64,000 bases of DNA from Cladocopium goreaui (Eukaryota; Sar; Dinophyceae; Suessiales; Symbiodiniaceae), in NCBI GenBank assembly GCA_947184155.2, contig CAMXCT020000515.1, positions 25,001 through 89,000 on the forward strand, given 5' to 3'. Below are positions 40,830 through 52,296 of the stretch, in pieces. The stretch's first letter is position 1. Each line of letters opens with the position of its first letter. Below the pieces are notes generated by a model. That model did no database searches and was not told where the DNA came from. It worked only from the letters and a program-made list of their open reading frames with translations. Made by a program: the position numbers and the translations under genes.

Positions 40830-41252
40830 ATGGTGAAGGCTGTCCAAAAGAACCACAAAGCCATTTTGGCTGACCAAGTATCACCAACTGCCATTTTGGC
40901 ACTTCAGAACAAACCTGGCTGGCATGACCTTGACGCGTGCGCTAAGGTGTTCGTGATACGAGGCAAAGCTGGAGCCCAAAGGAAGCATATGACCCCAGGT
41001 CCGCAACACCCAGAGTACACGCTAAGGACCACATGGCAATGGAACCATGCCTCTGACACATGGGAAAACCTAGAGTTCCAAAGAAAGTGGAAACTTCTCC
41101 GCACCTGCCATGTGGGATCCAAGATCTGGGCAATGCATGTTTTTGAAAGGAAAGTGGCTAAGATAGCCCAAGTACCCAGCAAAGGATGCCTGCAAGTGGA
41201 CACTGGAGCATGTCATCCGTCACCCTGGTGCCTTCAAGACAGCCGAGATTGA
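40830..41252 (+). pseudogene. copia protease region remnant
   Basis: Frame of about 140 codons ending with LQVDTGACHPSPW. DTG is the aspartic protease active-site triad of retroelements. The upstream part (..TWQWNHASDTWENLEFQRK..) was not recognised. The frame shifts before the integrase part. Confidence 0.5.
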
Positions 41253-41303
41253 CCCAAGCGCTGTGGAAGAGCTGTACACTGTGGATGATACACTGCTCAA
41301 GGC

Positions 41304-42905
41304 GTGCGGGGAGATCCGCCCTATAGGCTGCGTCTTGGAGAACAACTCCAAGAGGAAGCGCTTGTCACATTTCAGGTGGTAGAAGGGATTACGGAGAATA
41401 TCCGGTCTGTCAATCGAGCTCTGGAGACAGGAGCTCGTGCGCACTTTGAAACAAACAACTGCTACATCCACCCGGCCGATGGGAAGAAGGCCACCTTCAC
41501 GCAAGAAGGGAAGCAATTCCTTCTGCCGTTTGAGGAACTCAGCGAGTCCGCCAGACTCAAGCAACCCAAGGTTGCTGTAGTTGACCCAGCGGATGAGGAA
41601 GCAGTAGCAGCGCAGGAGTACGCAATGCATGTGGACGAAGACACCGAAGCTGTGCGTGAGTATGCCGAAGAAGAAGAAGAAGAAGAAGCAGCAGAAACCT
41701 ATGTCTGGGCGGAGGAACTGCGCCGTGAGGATGCAGGCCTTCTGGCCGATCTGGAACAGGACGCAGAGCGGGAAGATCCGCCTGAGGGCAAGAGCCTACC
41801 ACAGCATGGCTCACCGAGCCAAGACGAAATAGAGACTCATCGGTTGACGCACCTTCCCTACCAACCATGGTGCAAGGAATGCGTCGGCGCAAAGGCAAAG
41901 GCAGATCACCACAAGCGCAACAACGGTGTTGAACGGGACACTACCACATTGTGTGGTTCAGATGGATTACTTCTTTCTCTCTCCCGAATGGGAGGAGGAG
42001 GTTCAGGGCGAATCACGACTCGTCACGATCCTCTGCATGTCTGAGACGACCACTGGATGGCCGCTAGCCATGCAACTTCCCAACAAGTCCACCAAAGTTG
42101 CTAAATCCAAATATGTGTTCCAAAACATAGACCTGTACTTTAGGACTTTAGGAATCTCAGGTATGACAAGGTCATTCTGCAGCACGACGGCGAACCCGTC
42201 ATCCACGCTCTGGCCAACAGCATCCAACAATACGCTTGGGCCTCCCGAGTGTCGGTGCGGGAAGCTCCGCCTAAGCAGCATCAAAGCCAAGGTGCTGTGG
42301 AGTCAATGAATGGTTTTGTCGCATCTCAGATTCGAGCCCTCTGGCTTGATGTGCGCCTGAGATACCCTGAGCTAGATAGAGAGCTAGCCGTAAGTTGCAG
42401 TCTCACACCCTGGTTGGTGCGACATGCTGCCTGGTTGATTGCTCGCTATCATGCCAGGAGCCGGGATCAAATGACTCCTTACAGGCTGGTGACAGGAGCA
42501 GACTACGGTCATCCCATAGCCATGCTAGGGGAAGTAGTGCTTGGGAAAGTGCCATGTCCAAAGGACAAGATGCAAAGAAGATGGATCAAGGGTCTGTGGC
42601 TTGGAAAGCTCGGGAGAAACGACAGCCACATCCTAGACACCACCGCAGGTGCCATCACAGTTCCATCAGCGCGCCGCCTGCCCAGGGAGAATCAGGTCAA
42701 CAAGGAGATGATGGCTCAAATGAAGGCCATTCCGTGGCAACCACGGGACGGCGTGCAACACAAGATCCACCGCGAACTGTCGCAGCCTTTGGTGCTACCA
42801 GCACCACCGGCAGCGGGACCTACCGCCCTCGAAGAGGAAGCTGGGCAGGACGAGAAACTCAACATCCCTCGATGGCAGAGCACAATCTGGATGAAGATGG
42901 CCTAA
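41304..42905 (+). pseudogene. copia integrase remnant
   Basis: The first frame (to 42044) has an acidic region and then THLPYQPWCKECVGAKAKAD, the pre-integrase zinc-binding part. After a frameshift near 41930 the core begins with VQMDYFFLSPEWEEE (first catalytic Asp). After another shift near 42170 come LQHDGEP (second Asp) and QSQGAVESMNGF (catalytic Glu). Integrase inserts the cDNA copy into the genome. At least two frameshifts make this copy inactive. Confidence 0.75.
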
Positions 42906-43269
42906 TCGTCAGAGCAGCGAACCAGCTGGAAGAGCTCCAAGGTGACGAAGAGCTTGAAGAGCCAGCAGGTAGCCCCGCAGACGACTATGCGCCAACAGCC
43001 ACCACGTTCACCTCCGCCGGCAGAGGCCAGCGCGGTAGGCTCTGGAAGGAACCAACAGCCATTCAGAGGCTCAGGATGGTCATCCCCGCTTCAGAGCCTA
43101 CCAGACGAGCCCATGAGCCATCAGGTCTCGGTACAGGAGGGAAGCGAGAGAGAGAGAGGCCACCGGACAAGCCCGAACCGGCGAAGCCGAACCCAAGCTG
43201 TCCCGACAAGCAGGTGTCCTGGGTCACTTCACCAGAGAGGTATGGGAAAACATTCAGCAGTGGGGCAAC

Positions 43270-44160
43270 TTGGAAGAAACTGACAACCCTACGGCACTGC
43301 AGCGAATCTCCAATGTCACAGAGTTTGTGGATCAGCTGCTGGATCCGCAGGAAGTGACCAAAGCACGCAAAGCGGAGCTCAGGAAGCTTTGGGAACGTGG
43401 AGCGTTCACTCCACTTCATAAGAATGAAATTCCTCAGGGATCCCAAGTCTTCTCCCACAAGTGGGTAGACAAATGCTCCATCTACAAATCCAGGTTCACC
43501 TGCGCAGATGTGAAAGCAAAATATTCAGCTGCTGAGGAGGAGGAACTCGACGTGTTTGTTCCTACCCTGACTCCAGAGTCACTCAACCTTCTGGAGGTTT
43601 ATGCGCTGATGAATGACTACTTCACCCGCAGTCTGGATATTGTGGCCGCGTTCTTGATCGGTAAGGATCGAGGAGCCGCGGAAGGAAAGCCCGTGTACAT
43701 GCGAACCCCTGTGGAATGGCAAGAAGTTTTCCAAGAATGGCTGCAGACACTGAACCCATCAGACAAAGCCTTGTACGCGGCAAGGTTCAAAGAGATCTAT
43801 ATCCGCCTTGACTGCAATCTCTATATGGCCGAAGGACTGCCGGATCGGTCTACAGGAACGAGCTTGAAGAGATTGTCTGCTCGCGGGTGGATCCGCAGCG
43901 CTATGCCTTCGTTAGAGGCCAAAAGGATCGTGCGTCTTCCGGTACACTAAGACCAGAATCGTGCTGATTCATCGCATAGATGATATCCGTGCAACTGGCC
44001 CAACAGAAGCGCCCGCGCACCTGTTTGAGCAAGAACTGCCCAAGTACTGTGAAGTCCAGGCAGGAGATTTGGAAAGGGAAGGAACCGCCGTTGAATATCT
44101 TGGCCGGACTACTTGTGGAGACAGCCTCAAAACCACCTTTTGCACGCAAACAATTGATCA
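43270..44160 (+). pseudogene. copia reverse transcriptase remnant
   Basis: Frame 43270-43950 contains SHKWVDK, KSRFTCADVK, FVPTLTPESLNLLEVYAL and SLDIVAAFLIGKDRGAAEG, the N-terminal blocks of copia reverse transcriptase. After shifts near 43810-43950 the catalytic block reads LIHRIDDIRATGP (the DD pair). Similarity ends at about 44155 before RNase H. Confidence 0.75.
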
Positions 44161-44834
44161 AACACTACCAACTTCTTGCCGCTCTTGCCGACGCTTCCTC
44201 ACATCAAATAGTACATACGTATCATAATTTCATGGTAATCATGTTGGTCCTTTCTGTGGTTGTGTTTGATGAACGGCCCTGGCTAGTCATGTGCTTCCCG
44301 CACTGAAGCACCCCCAAAACCCTATTGCCATCGTCACCCGCCTCTATGTTCTTCCGCTTCAGCCAACATACCTTATCTCAGAAGTTGTTGCCTCGGTGGC
44401 GTGTCTGGGTCCCACTCATCTTCCTCTCCAAGATGCGCTACAAACCGCACTGTCCTGCAAAAATGCCATTCTGAAGTCTCAGGAAGTCCAAGTGGTGTCC
44501 TGATTCCTACAGTAGCCTGGATGTCTGACCAGACGACTCAGCTTCGGCCCCATTAGCTGCGACTACCAGCGGTCTGTCGTTTCAATCTGTGCTTTGAAAG
44601 ATGTGGGCAACTTCCTGTGTGAAGTGCCCTGGGCGATAGGTCTGTGTCTTCCCCGCTCAAACCGTCTCTCACTGAATCAACATATTTCACATCTGCAATA
44701 TAATTTGTTCATGGTCCAAACTCCTGCATAAAGCTACATCTTGGTAAAAGATCCTGTGAAGTATATATCGTTGAGATGATCGGATGTTCACTTGCTATCA
44801 ACATTCATCAACGCAAGGGGATGCAGCTTAAAAT

Positions 44835-45060
44835 CTATTTGCGGCTTGCGACCAAGCAATAGAACACAGAATACTGCACCATCAATGGCACGGTTTTGCA
44901 TTGCATTGATCCACTGGCCGATGTGGTCGGAATCGAAATCCCAGTCCCGCTCCATCAAGGCACGCCGAAGTCAAAGGATGGACCATCTGTGATGCGAGGC
45001 TGTCGTGCGTGGAGAATGAAGCTGCGACCACCGTTGAAGGCGTCAAGCCACTTGGGATCA
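44835..45060 (-). pseudogene. Decayed copy of the coiled-coil gene's last exon
   Basis: Equivalent to 18729-19008. Several small deletions break the frame: 3 and 4 bases in the CGCTCCATCAAGGCACGCCG stretch near 44950-44968, and others near 44826 and 44898. It is joined directly to sequence that in copy A lies 1.97 kb away. Confidence 0.6.
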
Positions 45061-45061
45061 G

Positions 45062-45259
45062 ATGCATCTGTGTTTTGAAGCACGGCTACCCTTGGCGGAC
45101 GAAACATGGAAATTTCTGGTGGATGAGTGGGGACGCTTTGTGAATTTTTGTGATCCGGTTCTGCCTTTTTGGCATGACAAGGCAAACTGTGCCAGGCAGC
45201 TCTTGATCAGAAACGCCAAGGCGAGCTCATCGTCCAGCATGCTCTGCCTGGTGCGCTAG
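45062..45259 (+). CDS. Conserved short open frame, copy B
   Basis: Plus frame MHLCFEARLPLADETWKFLV.. ..FVNFCDPVLPFWHDK.. to TAG at 45257. Counterpart of 20982-21197, open in both copies. Function unknown. Confidence 0.35.
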   Translation: MHLCFEARLPLADETWKFLVDEWGRFVNFCDPVLPFWHDKANCARQLLIRNAKASSSSSMLCLVR

Positions 45260-45715
45260 ACACGAGCTTCGGAAGTTGGGTGTTTCTGAAGCTTCAGGGC
45301 ACAACAAGAATCCACCACGGACCATTTTGTTGCCTTTGTTGGGGAACGTAACAGTTTGGGGATTGGGATGCCTCCCTGTTTTTTGGGACATCCCTAAGGT
45401 GCATCAACAGCCTTGGCCCTCACTGACGGTTTCAGACTTACCACCCTAAAGGTACGGTAGAATTGCAGTAATTTGCATAGATTTGCCGCTTCTTGGCGTG
45501 GCGTGGATGTCAACGATATGGAGTGTTCACCTGGAAACAAAACTTAGACCAACCAACTAATAGAAACAAAAGCCTGTGACCAGTTGAAACGGCGCAGCTG
45601 GACATCCGCAAACACATCCATGAAAAAGTGGAAAAGAATCCTATACACGATAGAACATGATATACTTGAACTTGCGAGGCAATCCTTCTGTGATCACAAC
45701 GTTTTTGATGCAGTG

Positions 45716-46069
45716 TCAACTTGGATGATTAGACAAACCTAGGTCAATCGGTGAAAACCTGCAAGAGGTTGAAACAAATGCCCGGGACATGCCTAAACGA
45801 TGGTAATGGACACGATTCGTCAAGGAAGCGGGTGAAATAATCCCTGACTTGATCCCAACAAGTTTGTTGTTTTCACATGTTTTCACCATATCAGCTTCCA
45901 ACGTCAGAACAGCGTGGATTCCGAAGTTGGAGGTCTCACATCTGGGACGCCCTGCCGAGGTATCTGGGCCATCCTTTGCCATGAAGGTGGAATTCCCTAG
46001 GGGGATTTCCGCAAGGATGGTGAAACTCCGCATTGAATGTGGTGAAAACATGAAAACTTCTGGTTCCAA
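45716..46069 (-). CDS. Hypothetical ORF, copy B
   Basis: Counterpart of 21521-22087, truncated to about 117 codons by a one-base insertion near 45720. Coding status uncertain, as for copy A. Confidence 0.25.
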   Translation of the reverse strand: MEPEVFMFSPHSMRSFTILAEIPLGNSTFMAKDGPDTSAGRPRCETSNFGIHAVLTLEADMVKTCENNKLVGIKSGIISPASLTNRVHYHRLGMSRAFVSTSCRFSPIDLGLSNHPS

Positions 46070-46716
46070 GTTCCAAGTGGATCACCTGTTGAAACTCTGG
46101 AGGTCTGGCAATCCATTGATTTCAAACCAGGACAGGCTCTGGAACGGCATAAGAACCTTTTTTTCGCCAAGGGTAAGCAACAAGCCGGGTCTGCAATCCA
46201 GATTCACCAGCATGTTTGAGATTCATAATCTAGTAGGTTTAGGTTAGTCATGGTGTGATGTCTCTTCAATCCTGAAAATCAATGAACTCTGGGTGAAGAC
46301 AAGTGTAAGCTGAGCCGAGAACTACGGGAATTCGAACCTTTGGTATAATGTGCACATGAATCACCTTCAAATTACTGTATTTCTCCCATGCCATGTCCAT
46401 GTCGCAACAAATACCTACGGCCTGTCACTGCCTGAAGCAAACGTCCGAAGGTTTTGCGACTCGGCGCGTGCTCAGTTACAAGATGTTTTTCAGGTTCGTC
46501 TACCTTGAGAGTAGCAGGGACTTTTAGACCCATGTTCTAGATGTTTTGAATGTCTCACTTCGGGTGAACTCTTCTGATCGTTAAGGATGATCTGCCTGAT
46601 ACTTGACCTACTTTAATCAGGAATCACAAAGGATCGCACAATCGGAGGGTGGAATCCGGCAGCAGTACGCTTTGATTTCCGCCACATTCTGCGATTTTTT
46701 TTGACTCTGCCGCTGC

Positions 46717-47131
46717 CTAATTGGCAAAGATGCCACTGCTGGTAACAGAATCCGCAATCTGATCGGCAGCGCCTTCAGCATTGTTCATCTGCCGATCATC
46801 TACATACACTAGACCGTTCTTGAACACAAATTCATTTTGAAAAGTGCCTCTTGGATTGTTTTGCGGCGCAGGTGCCCACTCTTCGCAGAGCCTAGTGGGA
46901 AAGATATGCAACTTGTTGTCGTGTGCATATTCCAATTCATGGAAGGTTTCGTAGCCAGCACCAGTATAGGCGCCGTACTCCGAAGTGCAGAAGGCCACCA
47001 TGCCTTTGGCACGGGCCAATCCTATCCGCGTCAGCTCGGCAAAACTTTGGCCGACCTGAGCTTGGGCCACAAACACTGGAACTCTTCTCTCTTCCAGACG
47101 CCTTTTCACCATTCTCATGTAATTCATCGTC
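46717..47131 (-). CDS. TIR-like domain protein, copy B
   Basis: Single exon after CCACCGAG| reading ..RMVKRRLEERRVPVFVAQ.. ..GLARAKGMVAFCTSEYGAYT.. ..YETFHELEYAHDNKLHIFPT.. to TAG. It is intact over the same length as copy A with conservative replacements (D/E, I/V), which suggests constraint after duplication. The proposed catalytic Glu is retained. No upstream exon was found here, so this may be a partial gene. Confidence 0.5.
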
Positions 47132-47160
47132 CTCGGTGGCCAGAAAAGTCCACATGACAG

Positions 47161-48246
47161 GGAGGATGGAACCAATTGATGGTGACCGATAGTCCCACCA
47201 ATAAAAAGCCCCCACCAATAACGGCTGCCATTGGCACACCTGCTTCTTGGGGCTCTGATGAGGGCCATCCCGGCGAAAAGTCTGGATTATCAATCAGTTT
47301 ATGGGATTACAATGATATTATGGCGGGGATACTGATAGTAGGATTTATAGTTTGACATATCTTCTAAAAAATAAATATATAAAAATGTAAAAATGATAGG
47401 TTGCAAATGTGCTATCGTCAAGTTCGATGTGTATGCAATGGGATGATCAGGGGATAAATGGGACAAAGCCATCCACAATTGTAGGGATTATAATGGAGAT
47501 ATTGGGCGTTAACCATCAACGATATCATGATATGGGAGTAATAAACATGGGATGAATGGGGTATGGTCATCCATCCCATGCCATGGGAATCCACACATGA
47601 TTGGTATATAAATTTAATAAAGCCCTATTCATTGATTGATGCCCAAAGGCAAATGTCATAAAAAGAAAAGCAAATTGGACATGGAACTAGTCACAATCTT
47701 TGTGTTTAGATCATACTTCAGCCCAAAAGAAGTACAATCATGGGAGCGCTCTGACCATCCCCTTTATCGTAAATCAAATTCGCCGTTGACATCACGAGGA
47801 AACATTCAGGGAAAATCTTTTTGGGGAACCATGGGTTTTTCTTTTCAAATATGGTGGTAAAGCCTGCAAATGTTCTCTTCAAGCAATTCTGGGACTGTGA
47901 CCCTTAAACATCCAATAGCCATTAACAACACTATGCTTAAGCCCATATGATTGGCATATCTGTTTAACCCATACAATTATGTGGCGCCTTAAACTGTAAC
48001 CTTGGAGTACCCCAAAACCTTTGGTTTCCCACAGAAAATGGAGAATTTGGGATGACAACTGATAACTTGGGGTCCGCCACTTCAAGAAAAAACCATTTAC
48101 CAAGTATTTGGGTTGATCCAAAACATTAGTTTGAGAAGACCCCCAGAGTCCAAAAGCTTAAAGCCTGGTTTTCCTCATTTTCCCCATGGTTTCCCCCATG
48201 ATTTGGTGACACATTCCCCACAAAAACGGCCGATCTCCCACCGCAG
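47161..48246. other. No gene recognised
   Basis: AT-rich, with short frames only. Repeated words such as CATGGGATGAATGGGG and GGGATTATAATG. Confidence 0.4.
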
Positions 48247-48309
48247 CCCTGGGGGGATACCTTCTTCGGCACCGTCCAGGGTGCTGCGGCTGCGGTCACC
48301 ACATCATGA
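48247..48309 (+). CDS. Possible short terminal exon
   Basis: After a TCTCCCACCGCAG| acceptor the plus frame reads PWGDTFFGTVQGAAAAVTTS and stops at TGA 48307-48309, with GC-rich third positions. Isolated, so tentative. No domain. Confidence 0.3.
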   Translation, partial: PWGDTFFGTVQGAAAAVTTS

Positions 48310-48820
48310 AGGGATGGGTCCCGCATGGCGACGTTGGCTGGTTTTTGGGTGTGACACCTGCGGGGTAACCTGAGATGTAGGGGATATGTATAGAAACGTA
48401 TTAAACATGTGAAGATATGTGAATATGATACATGTATTATTGATATGCATGTGTGTTTTTGAATTCCGAAGTGATTGATTTTACGTTTAAAAAGGGTCTT
48501 AGAAGTGAAACGGTTGGTGGAATTTTGACTTCGAATTGGGGAAAGGAAGGGCCTGGCTCTAGCTACATATACCTTTGTGAGATACTACAAAATAAAGTGA
48601 TGAAAGCCACCAGTGAAGCCACTGAGACATAAAAGTTTCCTGACATCTTGATCCAGCTGGCCATATGCAGGAAGAACCATGATACTCTGTGCGATGACAA
48701 ATCAATGTGATGTACAGAATTCATTTTCCTTGCAATTCATCCCCATTGAGTACCATCTGTAGATAATTCACTTCACAGAAGGAAGCTTTTCCCATTGCAC
48801 TGAAGACTCCAGTGCCTTCA
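48310..48820. other. No gene recognised
   Basis: AT-rich sequence, nothing identified. Confidence 0.4.
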
Positions 48821-48822
48821 AA

Positions 48823-49026
48823 ATGGGAACGCCTTCTCAAAGCGTATCCCAATCATCCCAAGACACCCCTGGTTTTCAGGCCATGGCCACATCTTCGCAA
48901 TCTGTTTTCCTTCGCCCAATTGTTGCAATTGCTATGCCATTTTCGGCAACAGCATGTGAAATTCTGTGCGCCTTGTCGACAAACACAATTCAGCGCGTGA
49001 AACATGATGTGCAAATGATCTGGTGA
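48823..49026 (+). CDS. Small open frame, function unknown
   Basis: 67-codon plus frame from ATG (MGTPSQSVSQSSQDTPGF.. ..SVFLRPIVAIAMPFSATAC..) to TGA. Mildly hydrophobic C-terminal half. No domain or splice support. Confidence 0.25.
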   Translation: MGTPSQSVSQSSQDTPGFQAMATSSQSVFLRPIVAIAMPFSATACEILCALSTNTIQRVKHDVQMIW

Positions 49027-49227
49027 CGTTCTCTAGCAGGCCAAAGGATATTGCACTATACCAATTGGACTTGTATTTCTTTTGGATTCTTTTGGTGTGC
49101 TTCAGTTGGAGTTTCCGGATATAGTGGCTGTAAATTTCTGCTCCAATTCTCCTGCGCTTCATTCATTTTCCGAAGACATGGCAAGTGCATTGCGGCATAT
49201 CCTTTGGCCAACTCCGATTTCCTACAT

Positions 49228-49340
49228 GGGGGTTTCCTGAAATGGGGTGCCCCTAAATCATCCATTTAAATATAGAATTGTCCATTATAAACCATCCATT
49301 TAAACATCCATTTTGGGGTATCCCTATGTATGGAAATCCC
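49228..49340. mobile_element. Family-4 MITE-like element, copy 2
   Basis: Ends GGGGGTTTCCTGAAATGGG and GTATGGAAATCCC with an AAATCATCCATTTAAA interior and CCATTTAAACATCCATTTTG near the right side. Related to 15075-15200. Confidence 0.6.
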
Positions 49341-49425
49341 CACACGGTTTCATAGACTTGCGGTGTCGCAACTTGGTAGCAGCCCGTCCGACTGACCATC
49401 TAAATCTATCTGAATCATTCTAAAT

Positions 49426-50948
49426 CTACAATCGGATCTTCAGCTGCGGTCGCTGCTTCATCACTTTGCGAAGGGCAGCTGTCCCGATGTCACTGAAGCC
49501 TGGCTGCTACAACTTCGAGTTGTGTCCATTTCAACATCTTCACATCTCACAGACTCCAACATCTTCGTTCATCTTTCCGAGATTGGGGGTGAAAAAAAAA
49601 ACATGCCGTCATTCCAAAGGTTCAAAACAATGTAAAACAATGCCAAACATATCGCCAAAAAACGGTTCCCAGTCAGACTCAGATGTTCCAATCGAGCAGC
49701 AGCTGAGCTCATCAGTGCCTCTGCCATTGCATCTGCATCTTCATCTTGTAGAGAACACGACTCCATTTGGATGTCCGCCGCACCTGAGGTCACCATCGCC
49801 ACGGCATCTTGCCCCTTCAGGGCATTGCCATTTACCACCAAGTACTCCAACCTGTTGTAGTGGGGCAAGGCGTCATGTAGACATTCCAAGTCATCCGCAG
49901 AGAGTTGTTGGAGCTGCAAGTGTGTTGTCCTGGAGACTTTGTCTCTGAACACCTTCTCTTGCAAAGCAAGCACCTGCTCGGCATCATTTCGATGCGTGAA
50001 CCGCATCCGTTGCATCCTCTTCCTGAATATTTCTGGAGGAGTGGGAATACAACCTCCAAGCACATCCATACGCAGGCGGGACCACTCAGATTCACTCTGG
50101 CACCAACCTCGAAGCTCATAGGGGGTGTTGTTCAGCCTCAGCTCGCAGATTGGTGTCAGTTTCACCTGGTCTTCCGTCGCGTTGTACACCAAAATCTCGC
50201 CCTCGAACTTCTTGTCCTCAGGTGTGAGTTCAGTGAGGATGTCTACCTGCACAATCTCATGACTGTACAGCCAGTGCATTCGCTTCAGCCCCTTCCTGAA
50301 GAACTCATCTTCTTCAGCAGATCTCTTGTACTGATACAGCGACAGGAAGTCCACGAAGACCCAAGTCACCGAATCCTTGGGTAATTCTCGGTACTTCTCC
50401 ACAATGCTGCGGACCTGGAATCCCCAGGGATCCGGATGCTCCATTGCCTCCCACATGTGGGAGATTGACCGGAATCGCACTATGGAGGGGCCCTCAGCCG
50501 TGCGGATTGTGACGTGTCCTCACAGGGCGGACACTATGTAGTGCCAGACAAGCATAAATCTGATGATTACAGTAAAATGCAATCATATGCGGACCAGAAA
50601 TCTAGCACAACATCCATCGATCTACAATAATATACTACAACAATGTTTGCCATCTAGAGACCGTAAAGTCATTTGAAATCATCTCTGGTGTTTTTGTACC
50701 TCTGGATGTTTGCAGGGACTGAGCCAGCCTGATGTTTGATTCACGTGCAACTCTTTGTACTCACCAAGCTCCACCAGTGCAGTTGCCCCACTCCGCACGT
50801 GCATGAACTCTGCCTCTTGTCGGCGAGGCATGGGGGTCCCAGTCTCATCCAGCTCGATCAAGAACTCGGCGCGGACCAGCCGAATGTTCGCTGAGATGAG
50901 GAACTCAATGAAGTCGTTGGGATTTTGCAAATCGCCTGGCAGCATCAT
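49426..50948 (-). CDS. HET/TIR-like protein with C-terminal leucine-rich repeats
   Basis: Complete model from ATG at 50948: exons 50765-50948 (CTTG|GTGAGT), 49664-50518 (CTGTGAG|GACACG to GAACC|GTTTTT) and 49426-49499 (GCAGCCAG|GCTTCAG to TAG). Introns are 246 and 164 nt, and the 1113 coding nt divide exactly into 370 residues. The middle exon has SVTWVFVDFLSLYQYKR, a MHWLYSHEIV segment and NTPYELRGWCQSESEWS. This (F)VD..s..Q .. lY .. YxxRGWCxxE pattern is like HET/TIR-type signalling domains, by inference. The C-terminal part has ribonuclease-inhibitor-type repeats (RLEYLVVNGNALKGQDAVAM, ..RLEHLSLTGNR|FSDIGTAALRKVM). Splicing restores the last repeat exactly. It could act in intracellular recognition or signalling; the partner is unknown. 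Confidence 0.7.
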
Positions 50949-50968
50949 ACAGCCAGACCGTGACAGCT

Positions 50969-51930
50969 AGAGCAGCCCCTGGATTTCATTGTGGCTCAGT
51001 CAATTCCGGTCCCAAACTCTTAAAAATCAGACCCTGGAGATGATGTGTGACTTTGGATCCAACTAATGATAATTGGAATACCTGTTGACGGTTGACAGCT
51101 TGACTGATGTGTGTTTGTAAGTGCTGCATTGAATACCCTACTGGTCTCGTCTCTTGGCAGCCATCCACTCTTCTTATCCACCCAACTATATAACAACTAC
51201 CACCAATTTATAGCATTGATTACCCTGATCAATCACAAACGCCATCATCTTTGCGGCCTTCATCCTCTGCCAACTGCTTCTCCTGTGGGATCCAGCCATA
51301 TTCTACAAAGTTCAACAGAAATCACTGCGTATAAGGTTCATGAAAATCAGGTGTGTAAAGAGATGCTGTGCTTGTTGAAGGTGCATCTCAAATGTCTGGG
51401 TTCCGTCTTCGGATGTTATCTCACGAACCTTTGGAGTTGATCCCAGCAATGCAGACCCAAGCAACGCAACCGTACACCATTTGCAATCCTTTACGCACAG
51501 AAATGCACACATGAAAATTCCGCCATCACCTAGCTACATGGAGCTGCATCCAAAGACTGGACATTGGCAAATCTTGCAACTTTCAAAGTGGCTGCCATTG
51601 AAGTTCTGCCGCACCCGGCGGTCATGTCACGGGATTCCCAGAGCCTCCCTGCAGAATGTTGTGTCCCACATCTCAAGATACAACCCCAGCCTCTGAGACA
51701 TCACCCTGCCCCACTGCTGGCGCCTAGAATGAAAGAAGATATCGACATCGACGGCAGTTTCTACACAAATCTTCGAAGCAAAATTTACCAGTGAAAAACA
51801 TGATCAAAAAAAGGTGCTCTGCAGCTAATTTACAAACATCTCGATCACCATCAGGGATGCGATAACAGCAGAGCTAAGCACTGATCCGGCTTGGGAGGCT
51901 CATCACTTTGGGCTGAATTTAATCGACAGT
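50969..51930. other. No gene recognised
   Basis: Overlapping short frames on both strands, none with domain or coding pattern. Confidence 0.35.
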
Positions 51931-52296
51931 TTGTTGCCGGTTTTGCGTTGTTTGCTTGCAAATTCCAGTTCTAATCAGAATCTTTCCATGGCAATGGGTG
52001 ACTCACATCACTCTTGCAGGCCGGGGAACGATGACTGCGGTCAACGTATGTCCAGGCAAAACACCGGTTTCTTCCAGAGTCTTTGCTTCGTTCCTGATGG
52101 CTGGGCCAAGCTCCAAATTGTTTGGGACAGCGAACTTGACAAATTTAGGTCTGATGCACTCGCTCCAGAGCTTCAGGAGTTGACTCCTACAATTACAAGT
52201 CTATTGCGACTGCGTTGTGAGGATGAGAGTAAGTTCGCTGAAAGCAGCATGACCAATGCATCTAAAGAGTGCAGTGCATTGCAGTGCCTGGTATAA
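51931..52296 (+). CDS. Uncertain open frame
   Basis: Plus frame of 121 codons. The second half has a coding-type residue mix (..FVPDGWAKLQIVWDSELDKF.. ..LTPTITSLLRLRCEDESKF..) and ends TAA at 52294. No domain or splice support. Confidence 0.3.
   Translation: MLPVLRCLLANSSSNQNLSMAMGDSHHSCRPGNDDCGQRMSRQNTGFFQSLCFVPDGWAKLQIVWDSELDKFRSDALAPELQELTPTITSLLRLRCEDESKFAESSMTNASKECSALQCLV

Larger units (their letters stand above)
40380..44165 (+). mobile_element. Decayed Ty1/copia-type retrotransposon
   Basis: Domains appear in copia order on the plus strand: gag zinc knuckle, protease-like DTG, integrase, reverse transcriptase. The frame breaks repeatedly, so it is not functional. RNase H is absent and no long terminal repeats or primer-binding site were seen. 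The left end merges into GGCAGGCG repeats. The right end stops abruptly at about 44165, where the duplicated segment B begins. Confidence 0.8.
44165..47160. repeat. Segmental duplication, copy B
   Basis: Counterpart of 17998-23810, shorter by about 2.8 kb because of the blocks listed for copy A. Its left edge coincides with the right end of the copia remnant. Small indels disrupt most shared frames, so B looks like the decayed partner, except for the TIR-like exon. Confidence 0.85.

Noticed and set aside
40380-44165. CRISPR-like or phage origin for the repeats and integrase
   Set aside because: Integrase and reverse transcriptase order and motifs are of copia retroelement type. No direct repeats with unique spacers of constant length exist in the window.
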